The translations under genes and the position numbers were made by a program. A DNA stretch of 64,000 nt, taken from contig CAWFMT010000003.1 in the NCBI GenBank assembly GCA_963817075.1, forward strand, positions 682,001 to 746,000, read 5' to 3'. Shown in pieces: positions 43,477 through 52,798 of the stretch. Position 1 is the stretch's first letter; every line of letters starts with the position of its first letter. The notes beneath the pieces were generated by a model that had not been told where the DNA came from, made no database searches, and saw only the letters and a program-made list of their open reading frames with translations. This stretch comes from DASPKM01 sp963817075 (lineage in GTDB: Bacteria; Bacteroidota; Bacteroidia; Chitinophagales; Chitinophagaceae).

Positions 43477-44751
43477 ATGGCTAAGGAAATTCTTGCTGTT
43501 ATTCTAGGAGGTGGTGCCGGAACAAGGTTGTATCCACTTACCGCCAGTCGTTCAAAACCAGCCGTGCCAATTGCCGGTAAATACAGGTTGGTTGATATTC
43601 CCATTTCAAATTGCCTCAATTCCGGTATCAACAGGATGTTTGTCCTAACGCAATACAATTCGGCCTCGCTTAACCGTCATATCAAGAATACCTATCACTT
43701 CAGCGCTTTTAGTTCCGCTTTTGTAGACATACTTGCTGCTGAACAAACTCCAGATAATCCAACATGGTACCAGGGAACTGCGGACGCGGTTCGCCAAAGT
43801 CTGCGCCATATTGGACCATTTGAAAGTGAATACGTACTGATCCTTTCAGGCGATCAATTGTATCAGATGGACCTAATGGCAATGGTAAATAATCACATCG
43901 AAAAGAATGCAGATATATCAATTGCCACTATTCCTGTTGCATCAAGAGAGGCATCGGATTTTGGTATTATGAAGAAGACTGATGACGGATATATTGCTTC
44001 ATTTATTGAAAAACCAGAAGTGGATTTGCTGCCTGATTGGATTAGTGATACAGGAGATGAAATGAAAGCGCAGGGGAGAAATTACCTGGCTTCAATGGGT
44101 ATATACATCTTCAACAGGAAACTCATGTTCCATCTTTTGCAGAGTGAGTTTCATGAAGGAACGGATTTTGGCAAAGAGATCATCCCTCAGTCTTTACAGA
44201 AATATAAAGTTGCAAGCTATCAGTATGATGGTTACTGGACAGATATCGGAAACATTTATTCTTTCTTTGAAGCGAACCTTGGATTGACGCAGGATATTCC
44301 TGAATTTAATCTCTTCGATAATAATAAATCGATCTATACCCGTGCGCGTATGTTGCCTCCAGCCAAGATCAGTGGTACCACTTTGGAAAAAACAATTATC
44401 GCAGAAGGATGCATCATCAATGCAAGCAGGATTGAGCATAGTGTAGTTGGCATCAGGACACGGGTTGGAAATGGAACAACGATCGTTAGCAGTTACCTGA
44501 TGGGGAATGATTATTATGAAACACTTGAGGAAATTGAACATGCTCGCAGTCACGGACTTCCTACTGTAGGTATTGGTCATCGTTGTTATATCAAGAATGC
44601 TATAGTTGATAAGAACTGTCGCATTGGGGACGATGTGCGAATCAATGGCGGACCACATCTCGAAAATTCTGATCATTCACTTTACACTGTGAAAGAAGGA
44701 ATTGTTGTGGTCAAAAAAGGCGCTGTCCTGCCGAATGGATTTGTGATATAA
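43477..44751 (+). CDS. glgC: Glucose-1-phosphate adenylyltransferase
   Basis: GlgC makes ADP-glucose from ATP and glucose-1-phosphate. The 424-residue enzyme has the nucleotidyl-transferase start VILGGGAGTRLYPLTASRSK, the PISNCLNSG segment, WYQGTADAVRQ, the sugar-phosphate motif FIEKPE and a C-terminal left-handed beta-helix (EGCIINASRIEHSVVGIRTR). It is the committed step of glycogen synthesis and is usually under allosteric control. It follows glgA and precedes a sugar transporter. Confidence 0.95.
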   Translation: MAKEILAVILGGGAGTRLYPLTASRSKPAVPIAGKYRLVDIPISNCLNSGINRMFVLTQYNSASLNRHIKNTYHFSAFSSAFVDILAAEQTPDNPTWYQGTADAVRQSLRHIGPFESEYVLILSGDQLYQMDLMAMVNNHIEKNADISIATIPVASREASDFGIMKKTDDGYIASFIEKPEVDLLPDWISDTGDEMKAQGRNYLASMGIYIFNRKLMFHLLQSEFHEGTDFGKEIIPQSLQKYKVASYQYDGYWTDIGNIYSFFEANLGLTQDIPEFNLFDNNKSIYTRARMLPPAKISGTTLEKTIIAEGCIINASRIEHSVVGIRTRVGNGTTIVSSYLMGNDYYETLEEIEHARSHGLPTVGIGHRCYIKNAIVDKNCRIGDDVRINGGPHLENSDHSLYTVKEGIVVVKKGAVLPNGFVI

Positions 44752-44830
44752 GTTGAAGAGATGATTTGTTGATTAGTTGAATGGTTGATCTGCAGGAATT
44801 GGGAATTAGTAATTTGGAATTAGGGAGTGG
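44752..44830. repeat. Family C short-word run after glgC
   Basis: GATTTGTTGATTAGTTGAATG and GGAATTGGGAATTAGTAATTTG words. The rest of the 209-bp gap to the transporter ends in CAACCAATCAACAATTAAAC. Confidence 0.55.
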
Positions 44831-44960
44831 AATTTAATTCAAAATTTACATCAACCAGATCATCAATCTTTCCATATGCCTATTTCTTAAGGTCAATTAA
44901 AAAATAATCCATAGGATTAATCCATCATCAGATCAACCAATCAACAATTAAACAATTGTC

Positions 44961-46367
44961 ATGGCTTCAGGAACTATTAGCTCCACTATTTCGTCCGCAC
45001 TACCTCAAAAACCCCGGTTATCCTTCTGGCAGATTTTCAATATGAGTTTCGGCTTTCTTGGAATTCAATTTGGATTTGCATTGCAGAATTCAAATGCCAG
45101 CGGAATATTGAGAAACTACGGAGCGGATGTTGAGCATCTATCCTGGTTCTGGATTGCTGCTCCATTAATAGGCATGATAGTTCAACCCATAGTAGGTCAT
45201 TATAGTGACCGGACATGGAACAGACTTGGCAGAAGAAGACCATATTTCCTGGCAGGGGCAATCCTTTCTGCCAGTGCGCTTGCTCTGATGCCCAATGCAA
45301 ATATTTTAGGATCGATTGCGCCGCTGGTTCTAATAGGCGCCGGTTTTTTAATGATAATGGATGCCTGCTTCAATTTAGCGATGGAACCATTTCGTGCCCT
45401 TGTTGCTGATAATCTTCCTGATTCACAAAGAACCCTTGGATTTTCTGTTCAAACTTTTCTTATAGGCATCGGGGCAGTTATTGGGTCATGGCTCCCTTAC
45501 ATTCTGCATGAATGGTTTGCAGTGGAGCAAAATGCTCCTGCAGGAGTAGTTGGACAAAATGTAAAACTGGCTTTTTATATAGGATCAGCAGTATTCATAG
45601 TATCAATTCTTTGGACAGTTCTTAAGACCAAAGAATATCCACCAAAAGAATATGAAAAGTACCATGGAGTAAACAAGGATCAGCATGCCGGACTCAGTTC
45701 CATATTCAGGGATTTTGCAAAAATGCCCAGGACAATGAAACAACTTGGCCTTGTGCAATTCTTCAGTTGGTTTGCATTATTTGGGATGTGGGTATTCACT
45801 ACTGATTCAATTGCCACGCACATTTTTGGTTTGCCAATTGAGGATAAGAGTTCAGAACGTTATAGAGAAGCACAGGCGTGGACAGGAGTAATTTTTGGGA
45901 TCTATAATCTTGTTTCAGCAGCATATGCTTTATTCTTACCTGCCATAGCGAAGAAGGTGGGTCGTAAAAAAACGCATGCACTCTCCTTGCTCATTGGTGG
46001 AATTGGCCTTATTTCATTCTTTTTCGCACCCAGTAAGGAATTTTTGATTTTTTCGATGGCTTGCGTAGGAATTGCCTGGGCAAGTATTCTGGCGATGCCC
46101 TATGTAATTCTTTCTGGCTCTATCCCACCGGGAAAAATGGGGATCTATATGGGAATTTTCAATTTTTTCATAACTATTCCGCAGATCATAAATGGTGTGA
46201 TCGGTGGACCGATGGTTAAGAATGTTTACAACAACCAGCCTGTCTATGCCGTGATCCTATCAGGTATTTTTATGATATGCGCGGCTATAAGTGTTATCTA
46301 TGTTTATGACCCGGGGGAAGTCAGGATTGCTCAAGAGAGTTCAAAACCTCTTGCTTCCAACACATAA
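44961..46367 (+). CDS. GPH/SLC45-like sugar transporter (MFS)
   Basis: The 468-residue protein has 12 predicted helices and the GPH/SLC45 signature GHYSDRTWNRLGRRRPYFLAG after helix 2, with FNLAMEPFRALVADNLP in helix 4-5. Such transporters import disaccharides or maltodextrins with a cation. Its place between glgC and a lipoprotein/amylase pair suggests maltose or maltodextrin uptake, which is inference. Confidence 0.88.
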   Translation: MASGTISSTISSALPQKPRLSFWQIFNMSFGFLGIQFGFALQNSNASGILRNYGADVEHLSWFWIAAPLIGMIVQPIVGHYSDRTWNRLGRRRPYFLAGAILSASALALMPNANILGSIAPLVLIGAGFLMIMDACFNLAMEPFRALVADNLPDSQRTLGFSVQTFLIGIGAVIGSWLPYILHEWFAVEQNAPAGVVGQNVKLAFYIGSAVFIVSILWTVLKTKEYPPKEYEKYHGVNKDQHAGLSSIFRDFAKMPRTMKQLGLVQFFSWFALFGMWVFTTDSIATHIFGLPIEDKSSERYREAQAWTGVIFGIYNLVSAAYALFLPAIAKKVGRKKTHALSLLIGGIGLISFFFAPSKEFLIFSMACVGIAWASILAMPYVILSGSIPPGKMGIYMGIFNFFITIPQIINGVIGGPMVKNVYNNQPVYAVILSGIFMICAAISVIYVYDPGEVRIAQESSKPLASNT

Positions 46368-46391
46368 ATTTCATAACCTAAAAAACTAAAT

Positions 46392-47015
46392 ATGAAAAAG
46401 CAATTGATCTTTTTGTTGTGCGCAGCATTGTTCGCTGCCTGTTCTAACAATGCATCAAAAGAAGAAGTAAAAGAAACTACTTCAACTGAATCCAAAGATG
46501 CGAAGGATGAGTCTTCAACTGCAAGTAGTTCTTTGACCTCAGCAGATGACACTCAAAAACGTATCGATGAATTGAAAAAACTACCTGCCCTTACGAATGA
46601 TCAGTTAAAATCATTCTTTCCTGAAGAAGTGATGGGAATGAAACGTTCACAATTCAGCGTGAACAGTGCAATGGGGTATGCAATGGGAACAGCTGAATAC
46701 AAAAAGGATGATACTACCAATTATAAGGTAATGATCTATGATTGTGCGGGCGAAGCTGGTTCAGCTTTTTACGGAATGAAATATTTTACAAGCTGGAATA
46801 TGGAAACTGAAGATGATAATGGTTATCAGAAAACGGTAACATACAATGGATCAAAGGCGCTTGAAACTTTCCGCAAGAGCGGCAACGAACATACACTGAG
46901 CTTTGTGGCTGGAGATCGATTCTGGATCACTCTTGAAGGGGAAAATACCGGTCTTGATAATCTAAAATCATTTTCAAACGGATTGAACCTAGATAAGCTG
47001 AAAGACATTAAATAA
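46392..47015 (+). CDS. Lipoprotein of unknown function in the amylase operon
   Basis: The 207-residue product has a lipobox LFAAC (Cys17), then an acidic Ser/Thr-rich linker (residues 18-60) and a globular domain with NDQLKSFFPEEVMGMKRSQF and YKVMIYDCAGEAGSAFYGMKYF. I do not recognise the domain. It lies 24 bp after the sugar transporter and 14 bp before the GH13 gene, so it is probably part of the same operon. A role in holding substrate or the amylase at the membrane is a guess. Confidence 0.75.
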   Translation: MKKQLIFLLCAALFAACSNNASKEEVKETTSTESKDAKDESSTASSSLTSADDTQKRIDELKKLPALTNDQLKSFFPEEVMGMKRSQFSVNSAMGYAMGTAEYKKDDTTNYKVMIYDCAGEAGSAFYGMKYFTSWNMETEDDNGYQKTVTYNGSKALETFRKSGNEHTLSFVAGDRFWITLEGENTGLDNLKSFSNGLNLDKLKDIK

Positions 47016-47029
47016 ATATTGCAATTAGC

Positions 47030-48901
47030 ATGAAAAAAATTCTGTTCTTCCTGGCATTATTCGTCTCTCTTAACATTTCAGAAGTGAATGGTCAGGGACT
47101 TTATCCAACTCACTGGTGGGTTGGAATGAAGAACCCTAAACTTCAATTGATGATTCATCATGATAAGGTTGGCAATTATACAAGAGCTGCAGTTTCACAT
47201 CCAGGTGTTAGTATTGAGAGAGTAAACCAGGTTGAGAACAAGAACTATCTTTTTATTGATATTAGATTAGCTCCAACAACAAGGCCGGGGACATTTAATA
47301 TACGCCTCACTGGAACTGGAAGCCCGATGGATATCTCTTATACTTTAAAAGCAAGAACAGGCGGAAATGGAAGATCCAGGGTGCTTGGTGTAACCTCTTC
47401 AGATGTGATCTATCTGATCATGCCCGATAGATTTGCGAATGGCGATGTATCAAATGATAAGATCTCCGGATTGAGAGATACATTATCGGACAGGGTTAAC
47501 AAATTTTCCCGGCATGGGGGTGACCTGAAAGGAATTCAGGACCGGTTGGGCTATTTCAATGAATTAGGAGTAACTGCACTCTGGCTTACACCTGTTCTTG
47601 AAAATAATATGCCATTAATGAATGAGGGTGGCAGAATGATGGCAGGGTATCATGGATACTGGTTCACCGATCACTACCAGATAGATAAAAGATTTGGAGG
47701 CAATGAGGCATATAAGAACCTGGTTAATTCTGCTCACCAGAAAGGCATTAAGATCATCCAGGATGCAGTTTACAACCATGTAGGCGAATACCATTGGTTT
47801 GTTCTTGATCCTCCATCGAAGGATTGGCTGAACCAATGGCCTACACCTACGGGACCTAATCACCGGGAAGAAGTTTTCATCGATCCCCATTCATCGGCCG
47901 CGGATAAAGACAATATGCTTGGAGGATGGTTTGTACCTCACCTTCCAGATCTGAATCTTCGGAATATATTTTTACAGAATTATCTTATTCAAAATGCGAT
48001 CTGGGCCAGTGAGGAATTTGGAATTGACGGATGGAGGGTTGACACATACAAATATTGCTATGAGCCTTTCATGAATAGCATTAATGAGGCGCTTGAGCAA
48101 GAGTTTCCCTCAATTACGATTTTTGGCGAAGCCGTGGCTAATACTGTCACAGCAAGTGCATATTTCGTAAGGAATAATATTGATGCCCCTTTCAAGCACA
48201 ATGCCCAGGGGGTAACTGATTTTCCGATTTGTTATGCGATGATCAATGCAGTTAACCAGAATTTTGGATGGACGTCGGGTTCCAATCAATTGTACATGGC
48301 TCTTTCTCAGGATCTGCTTTACAAGAATCCTTTGCGCAATTGCATATTTCTTGATAACCATGATATGGATAGGATTTATTCAGTTCTTGGAGAAGATATG
48401 CAGAAGATGAAAATGAGCATGGCGCTATTGCTTACAGAACGCGGCATTCCTCAGCTGTACTATGGAACTGAGATCCTGATGAAGAACAAGAAAGACCCGA
48501 CTGATGCAGAAGTCAGATGGGATTTTCCCGGAGGTTTCCCGGGAGATGCACATAATAAATTTGAAGCGTCCGGAAGAACAGCGCAGGAAAACGAATTATT
48601 TAATTATGTAAAAACATTTAATACTTATCGGAAAAATTCATCTGCCTTAAAAACAGGAAAGCTGATGCAATTCATTCCGCAGAATGGAGTGTATGTATAC
48701 TTCCGATATGATAATTCGCAAACGGTAATGTGCGTTCTGAATACAAATGAAAATTCTTCTACCATTGATCTGAAACGTTTCACTGAACGCATCAAGGATT
48801 TCACGAAAGCTTATGATGTTGCTACTGGAAACGTCTTCGAACTTCAGTCAACCTTAAATGTAGGAGGGAAATATTTATTGGTAATGGAGTTAAGAAAATA
48901 G
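47030..48901 (+). CDS. GH13 alpha-glucan hydrolase (cyclomaltodextrinase/neopullulanase type)
   Basis: The 623-residue exported enzyme has a signal peptide (cleaved near VNGQG, residue 22) and a cyclomaltodextrinase N-terminal beta-sandwich domain (about 26-115). The GH13 barrel follows with nucleophile Asp338 (GWRVDTYK), acid Glu367 (IFGEAVA) and the Asn-His-Asp site at 443-445 (FLDNHDMDR). A C-terminal beta domain completes it. It would cut starch, pullulan or cyclodextrin in the periplasm for import by the GPH transporter two genes upstream. Confidence 0.93.
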   Translation: MKKILFFLALFVSLNISEVNGQGLYPTHWWVGMKNPKLQLMIHHDKVGNYTRAAVSHPGVSIERVNQVENKNYLFIDIRLAPTTRPGTFNIRLTGTGSPMDISYTLKARTGGNGRSRVLGVTSSDVIYLIMPDRFANGDVSNDKISGLRDTLSDRVNKFSRHGGDLKGIQDRLGYFNELGVTALWLTPVLENNMPLMNEGGRMMAGYHGYWFTDHYQIDKRFGGNEAYKNLVNSAHQKGIKIIQDAVYNHVGEYHWFVLDPPSKDWLNQWPTPTGPNHREEVFIDPHSSAADKDNMLGGWFVPHLPDLNLRNIFLQNYLIQNAIWASEEFGIDGWRVDTYKYCYEPFMNSINEALEQEFPSITIFGEAVANTVTASAYFVRNNIDAPFKHNAQGVTDFPICYAMINAVNQNFGWTSGSNQLYMALSQDLLYKNPLRNCIFLDNHDMDRIYSVLGEDMQKMKMSMALLLTERGIPQLYYGTEILMKNKKDPTDAEVRWDFPGGFPGDAHNKFEASGRTAQENELFNYVKTFNTYRKNSSALKTGKLMQFIPQNGVYVYFRYDNSQTVMCVLNTNENSSTIDLKRFTERIKDFTKAYDVATGNVFELQSTLNVGGKYLLVMELRK

Positions 48902-48920
48902 AAGAATCCTTAATTTATTT

Positions 48921-49018
48921 CTCACCGCAGAGAACAAGAGGAAATTGAGTTGCGCGGAAATTACCACATAATTTTAATCTCTGCGAAACCTCTGCATCTC
49001 ATTACTCGGCGGTTAAAT
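48921..49018. repeat. Divergent copy of inverted repeat A
   Basis: CACCGCAGAGAACAAGAGG on the left and CTCTGCATCTCATTACTCGG then CGGTTAA on the right, with a long spacer. It fills the gap between the convergent GH13 and GLPGLI genes. Confidence 0.6.
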
Positions 49019-49032
49019 TTCTCAGGAAATTA

Positions 49033-49779
49033 TTAAAGCATTATCCACCAGATATTTCTTTGCCCGGATTTGCCCCAATCTTTCAATGAAGACTGCAATT
49101 TTTTTTGCAAATCTGCTTCATTTGTTTTCTTCCCCTTTGTAGAAGGAGTGAATTGGTTTGCTGTTGGTTCAACCAATTCTACCTTGGTGGCAAACCAGGT
49201 AGTATAAAGTCTTGGGATGGCTAATCCAAGTATCATTCCTGGCAGGCCAGCGAAAGATTCAGGGCCTCCTGAAGTTGTGATTTCATCAGTATAGAAAGCG
49301 ACCACGTATACAGAATCGCAGATCTTGCCAACGGCCTTACGACATTCAAATCCTGCAATTGTCCTTGTTTCATCTGCAATCTTCCATTCCAGTTTTTTAA
49401 TACTGTCCTGGATCAGATAGGTGTCTTCAAACACTTTCTTCAAACTGGTGAAAGATTCTTTCTCCAGATCTGTTATCACTACATTGTCTTTTGATGGTCC
49501 CAAAAACCATGATGGAGTTGCAGTAGAAGCCTGAATTTCCTTTCCTGGTTTATATATCGTCTTACTATCACTAAAATAGAGATCAAAATAACTCGTGTGG
49601 ATCTTCGGGATCTTTGACATCATCGTTTTTAGGAACTCATTGTCATTATTGTCCTCAACCTGACGATGAACATTGATCTTACGTTCGAATTCTATTTTTC
49701 CTTTTGCAAGGAATTGCACCTGGGCTTCACAGAAAGTGATGCTAAGGAGTGCGATGATTATCAGCGAAAACTTTTTCAT
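49033..49779 (-). CDS. GLPGLI-family exported protein
   Basis: The 248-residue protein has a signal peptide (ending near TFCEAQ, residue 20) and the family hallmark ESFAGLPGMILGL near residue 185, with the preceding CDSVYVVAFYTDEI strand. GLPGLI proteins are Bacteroidota proteins of unknown role that usually sit next to outer-membrane beta-barrel receptors. Here the receptor is 11 bp upstream and frameshifted, so this gene may have lost its partner. Confidence 0.9.
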   Translation of the reverse strand: MKKFSLIIIALLSITFCEAQVQFLAKGKIEFERKINVHRQVEDNNDNEFLKTMMSKIPKIHTSYFDLYFSDSKTIYKPGKEIQASTATPSWFLGPSKDNVVITDLEKESFTSLKKVFEDTYLIQDSIKKLEWKIADETRTIAGFECRKAVGKICDSVYVVAFYTDEITTSGGPESFAGLPGMILGLAIPRLYTTWFATKVELVEPTANQFTPSTKGKKTNEADLQKKLQSSLKDWGKSGQRNIWWIML

Positions 49780-49790
49780 TCTATATTTTT

Positions 49791-52582
49791 TTACTGACCA
49801 GGAGCTGGTGATCCGGCCGGATTATGTGTAAAATTCCAGATAAAGCCAACCAACCAATACCTGCGAATGGTGTTGTAGGTATTTTCAGATATAAAATTAC
49901 TATTTGCTGAACGCTGAAATCCTATATTCTGATCAAGAATATCAAATACGCTGAACCTGATCTCACCTGCATTATTCTTCCAGAATTTTTTACCCAGATA
50001 AGCATTCCATCTTACTGCATTCAGATTGTCGTTGAATACGTCTGTTTTTTCTCTCAGACTAATAGTGGCAGAAGAATTTAACTCCAACTTCCATGGGAGG
50101 TATACTGTTGCGTCCACATTACTCTCTGATGTCAAATACTTGGTGATTACATCAGGGCGCAATGAAGATCGGCTGTAATTATATGAAAGTGCAGGATTGA
50201 TCCCGAAGGAGAACTTCTTTTCTTTATCGTAATTGATATTGAAATTCACATTCACGCTACGGTTATTGTTCACGTTCTTCAGACCGTTAAGAACACTATT
50301 GAAGCGGCTGAAGGTTACACCTCCGTTGAAGCCAAGATTCAATTTCAATTTTTTCAACTGAAACCAATACCCGCTCCAGAGATTAAAGGTCCTGTTGCCG
50401 GTAACATTTACAAACTGATTGACCCTTCTTCCTCCAGTATCAACTGTGGAGCTATTGCTAATTGCATTGTCAATTATATTCAGATTTCCGCTCATCCAAA
50501 CATTTCTGCTTGTGAGGACCTTGTAGTTATTGTAATTGAAACTAATGTTATGTCTGAATTCCTGTTTCAGATTTGCATTCCCGATCTGAATGTTCAGGGG
50601 ATCTGTATTTTCCCGGATTGGTTGAAGCTGTTCTAGATTAGGCTGGCGTGTACTCCCATTGTAATTTAGATTAAGCCTGCTTTGAGGTCCGAATAAATAT
50701 CTGAAACTGGCTCGTGGAAATAGATTCACATATGAGTAATTATAAGACGTGTCCTTGCGAAGATCTTTCTGTCTGAAATCCGCGAAAGATATATTGCTAC
50801 CCAGTGAATAACCGAACTTCTTCTTATTCACTCGCAAATTCATTCCACCACTCTGTGTATTCACTTTGAAATCATAGTCATTGCTGAATAGAGAATCGCG
50901 AAGTGTATATTTTGGATCAATGCCCGGCTCTTTGTTGAACGAGTTGCGCAAGGCTTCGCTTCGAGTGGCACGGAAGCCATAATTCACTTCAACGAATGTT
51001 GTCTTGGATAATGGTTCAGTATATGAGATGCGGGAATTAAGGCTGAGTGAATTTGTCTTGTTATTTTTTTTCTGATCGACAGTTTCAGTTCGATATATAT
51101 TTCCAAACTGGTCATAGAAATTGGTGGTTGCCTGTAATAACCCGTTAGTTTCATTTTCATTATATGTTTGGTCGGCGGAAATTGAAATTGTCCGTCCTAT
51201 TTTCCTGAATTTTTTTCTCCAGATAAGACTTGAATTCAATTGCTGTTTCTCACCGAGGGAGCTCAACTTGCGGGTATTTGAATTTACCAGTTCATGGAAT
51301 TCGCTTCTGGCCTCACTATTATACATCGCATCACTAAGTCCCCTGGTTTTTGATCCACTGATAGTAAATTTTACGCTTGAGAAAGAATCCAGCTGAACAT
51401 CGTAAAAACCATTCAACAAATGCCGCTGATTCTGGTTGTATGTATTTCTTCGCTGCGTGTTGAAATATTGGGTATCTGGTAGAATATATTGCGAATTGGT
51501 AAGTCCGTTGATTCCGAGGTTAAGTTTGTTATAGCGATAATTCATGTTCAGGTTATTCTTATCGCTATTCCATTTATTTGAAGCATGAATTCCTCCAGTC
51601 CAGGCAGTCGGGAGGCCTTCTCCATTATAACGACCGCCCCAGGTATTGAACTCATCTCCCTCATTGAAGGAATAGAAGTATCCTTCCTCCTCGTTGTACT
51701 GCATGTTGCTGCCCCCTCCGAATTTCTCCTGGTCCTGCCAGTTCAACCCGGCTTTACCTGTATTTGACATGGTCCCAAAGGCAGAAAACTTTCTCTTTCC
51801 TTTGAAAGCATTGATCATACCATCGTTTTCAAATTTATCTGGTGTTCCTCCGGCAATTTTTGCCTTGCCGAAATAACCTTTCTTCATATTATCCTTCAAC
51901 TTGAGATTGATCGTTTTTGATTTTTCTCCATCATCAATCCCACTGAAGGTTGCCTGGTCACTTTTCTTGTCGAACACCTGTACTTCTTTAACAGCATCGG
52001 CTCTTAAGTTTTGGGTGACAACTGCCGGATCATCGCTGAAAAATTCTTCCCCATCGACCAATACTTTTTGAACCCTTTCTCCCTGGGCAGTTATCTCTCC
52101 ATTCTTATTCACCTGGATACCCGGCAATTTCTTGAGAAGGTCTTCAACATTTGCACCTGCCTTTACCTGGAAGCTATCCGCCATGAATGCAAGCGTATCG
52201 CCCTTCATTCTTATCGCTCCAAGTTTTTGGGTTACGATCACTTCTTTCAAAAGTTCACTTTTCCGGATCAGGTTGATCCTACCTAATGCCAGATCAGCCG
52301 TTCTCAGGAACCTTCAGGACATCCAGATAATCAGCAAACTTGGGATAACTTACCATCAACATGTAAGTGCCTGGCTTAAGCTTTGAGTGAGAATTCTCCA
52401 TTCTCATTGGTTCGGGTAAATGCCACCAGAACTGAATCTGCTTTTCTCAAAACAGAAACTACAGCCTTGCTAAGAGTCTTTTGTTCAGATGTATCTCGGA
52501 TGATGCCGTTGACCGTACCAGATTGTGAATATGAAAAATGAAAGGAGAAAAGAACTGTCAGGCATACTATCAATTTTCTCAT
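49791..52582 (-). pseudogene. TonB-dependent-type receptor interrupted by two frameshifts
   Basis: The first frame (ATG at 52582) gives a signal peptide and the start of a carboxypeptidase-regulatory domain and ends in GEFSLKA*. A second frame continues as LKPGTYMLMVSYPKFADYL and ends in VLKVPENG*. A third frame (ADLALGRINLIRKSELLKEV) then runs uninterrupted through plug-like and barrel domains for about 820 residues to 49791. Removing one coding-strand G at about 52372 and one at about 52283 gives a single protein of about 930 residues. The long frame could still start at TTG 52250, but without a signal peptide it would not reach the outer membrane. The receptor is broken unless the indels are artefacts. 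Confidence 0.88.
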
Positions 52583-52798
52583 GTATGTCTTTCGTTTTGG
52601 ATTAAGCAGTTTTATACGATGGAATTCGTAGAGCGAATATCCGGCTAAAAACTCTAACTTACTAATGTAAATCAGAAGAATAGGTTAAAAGGTGTTTAAA
52701 TTATTCGAACTGGTGATTAATTGTGATGCGCGGTTTGAAATAATTCATACGAATTCTCCCGGAATTCTTTCAAAAGCTCTTCAATAAAATCCTGAGGA

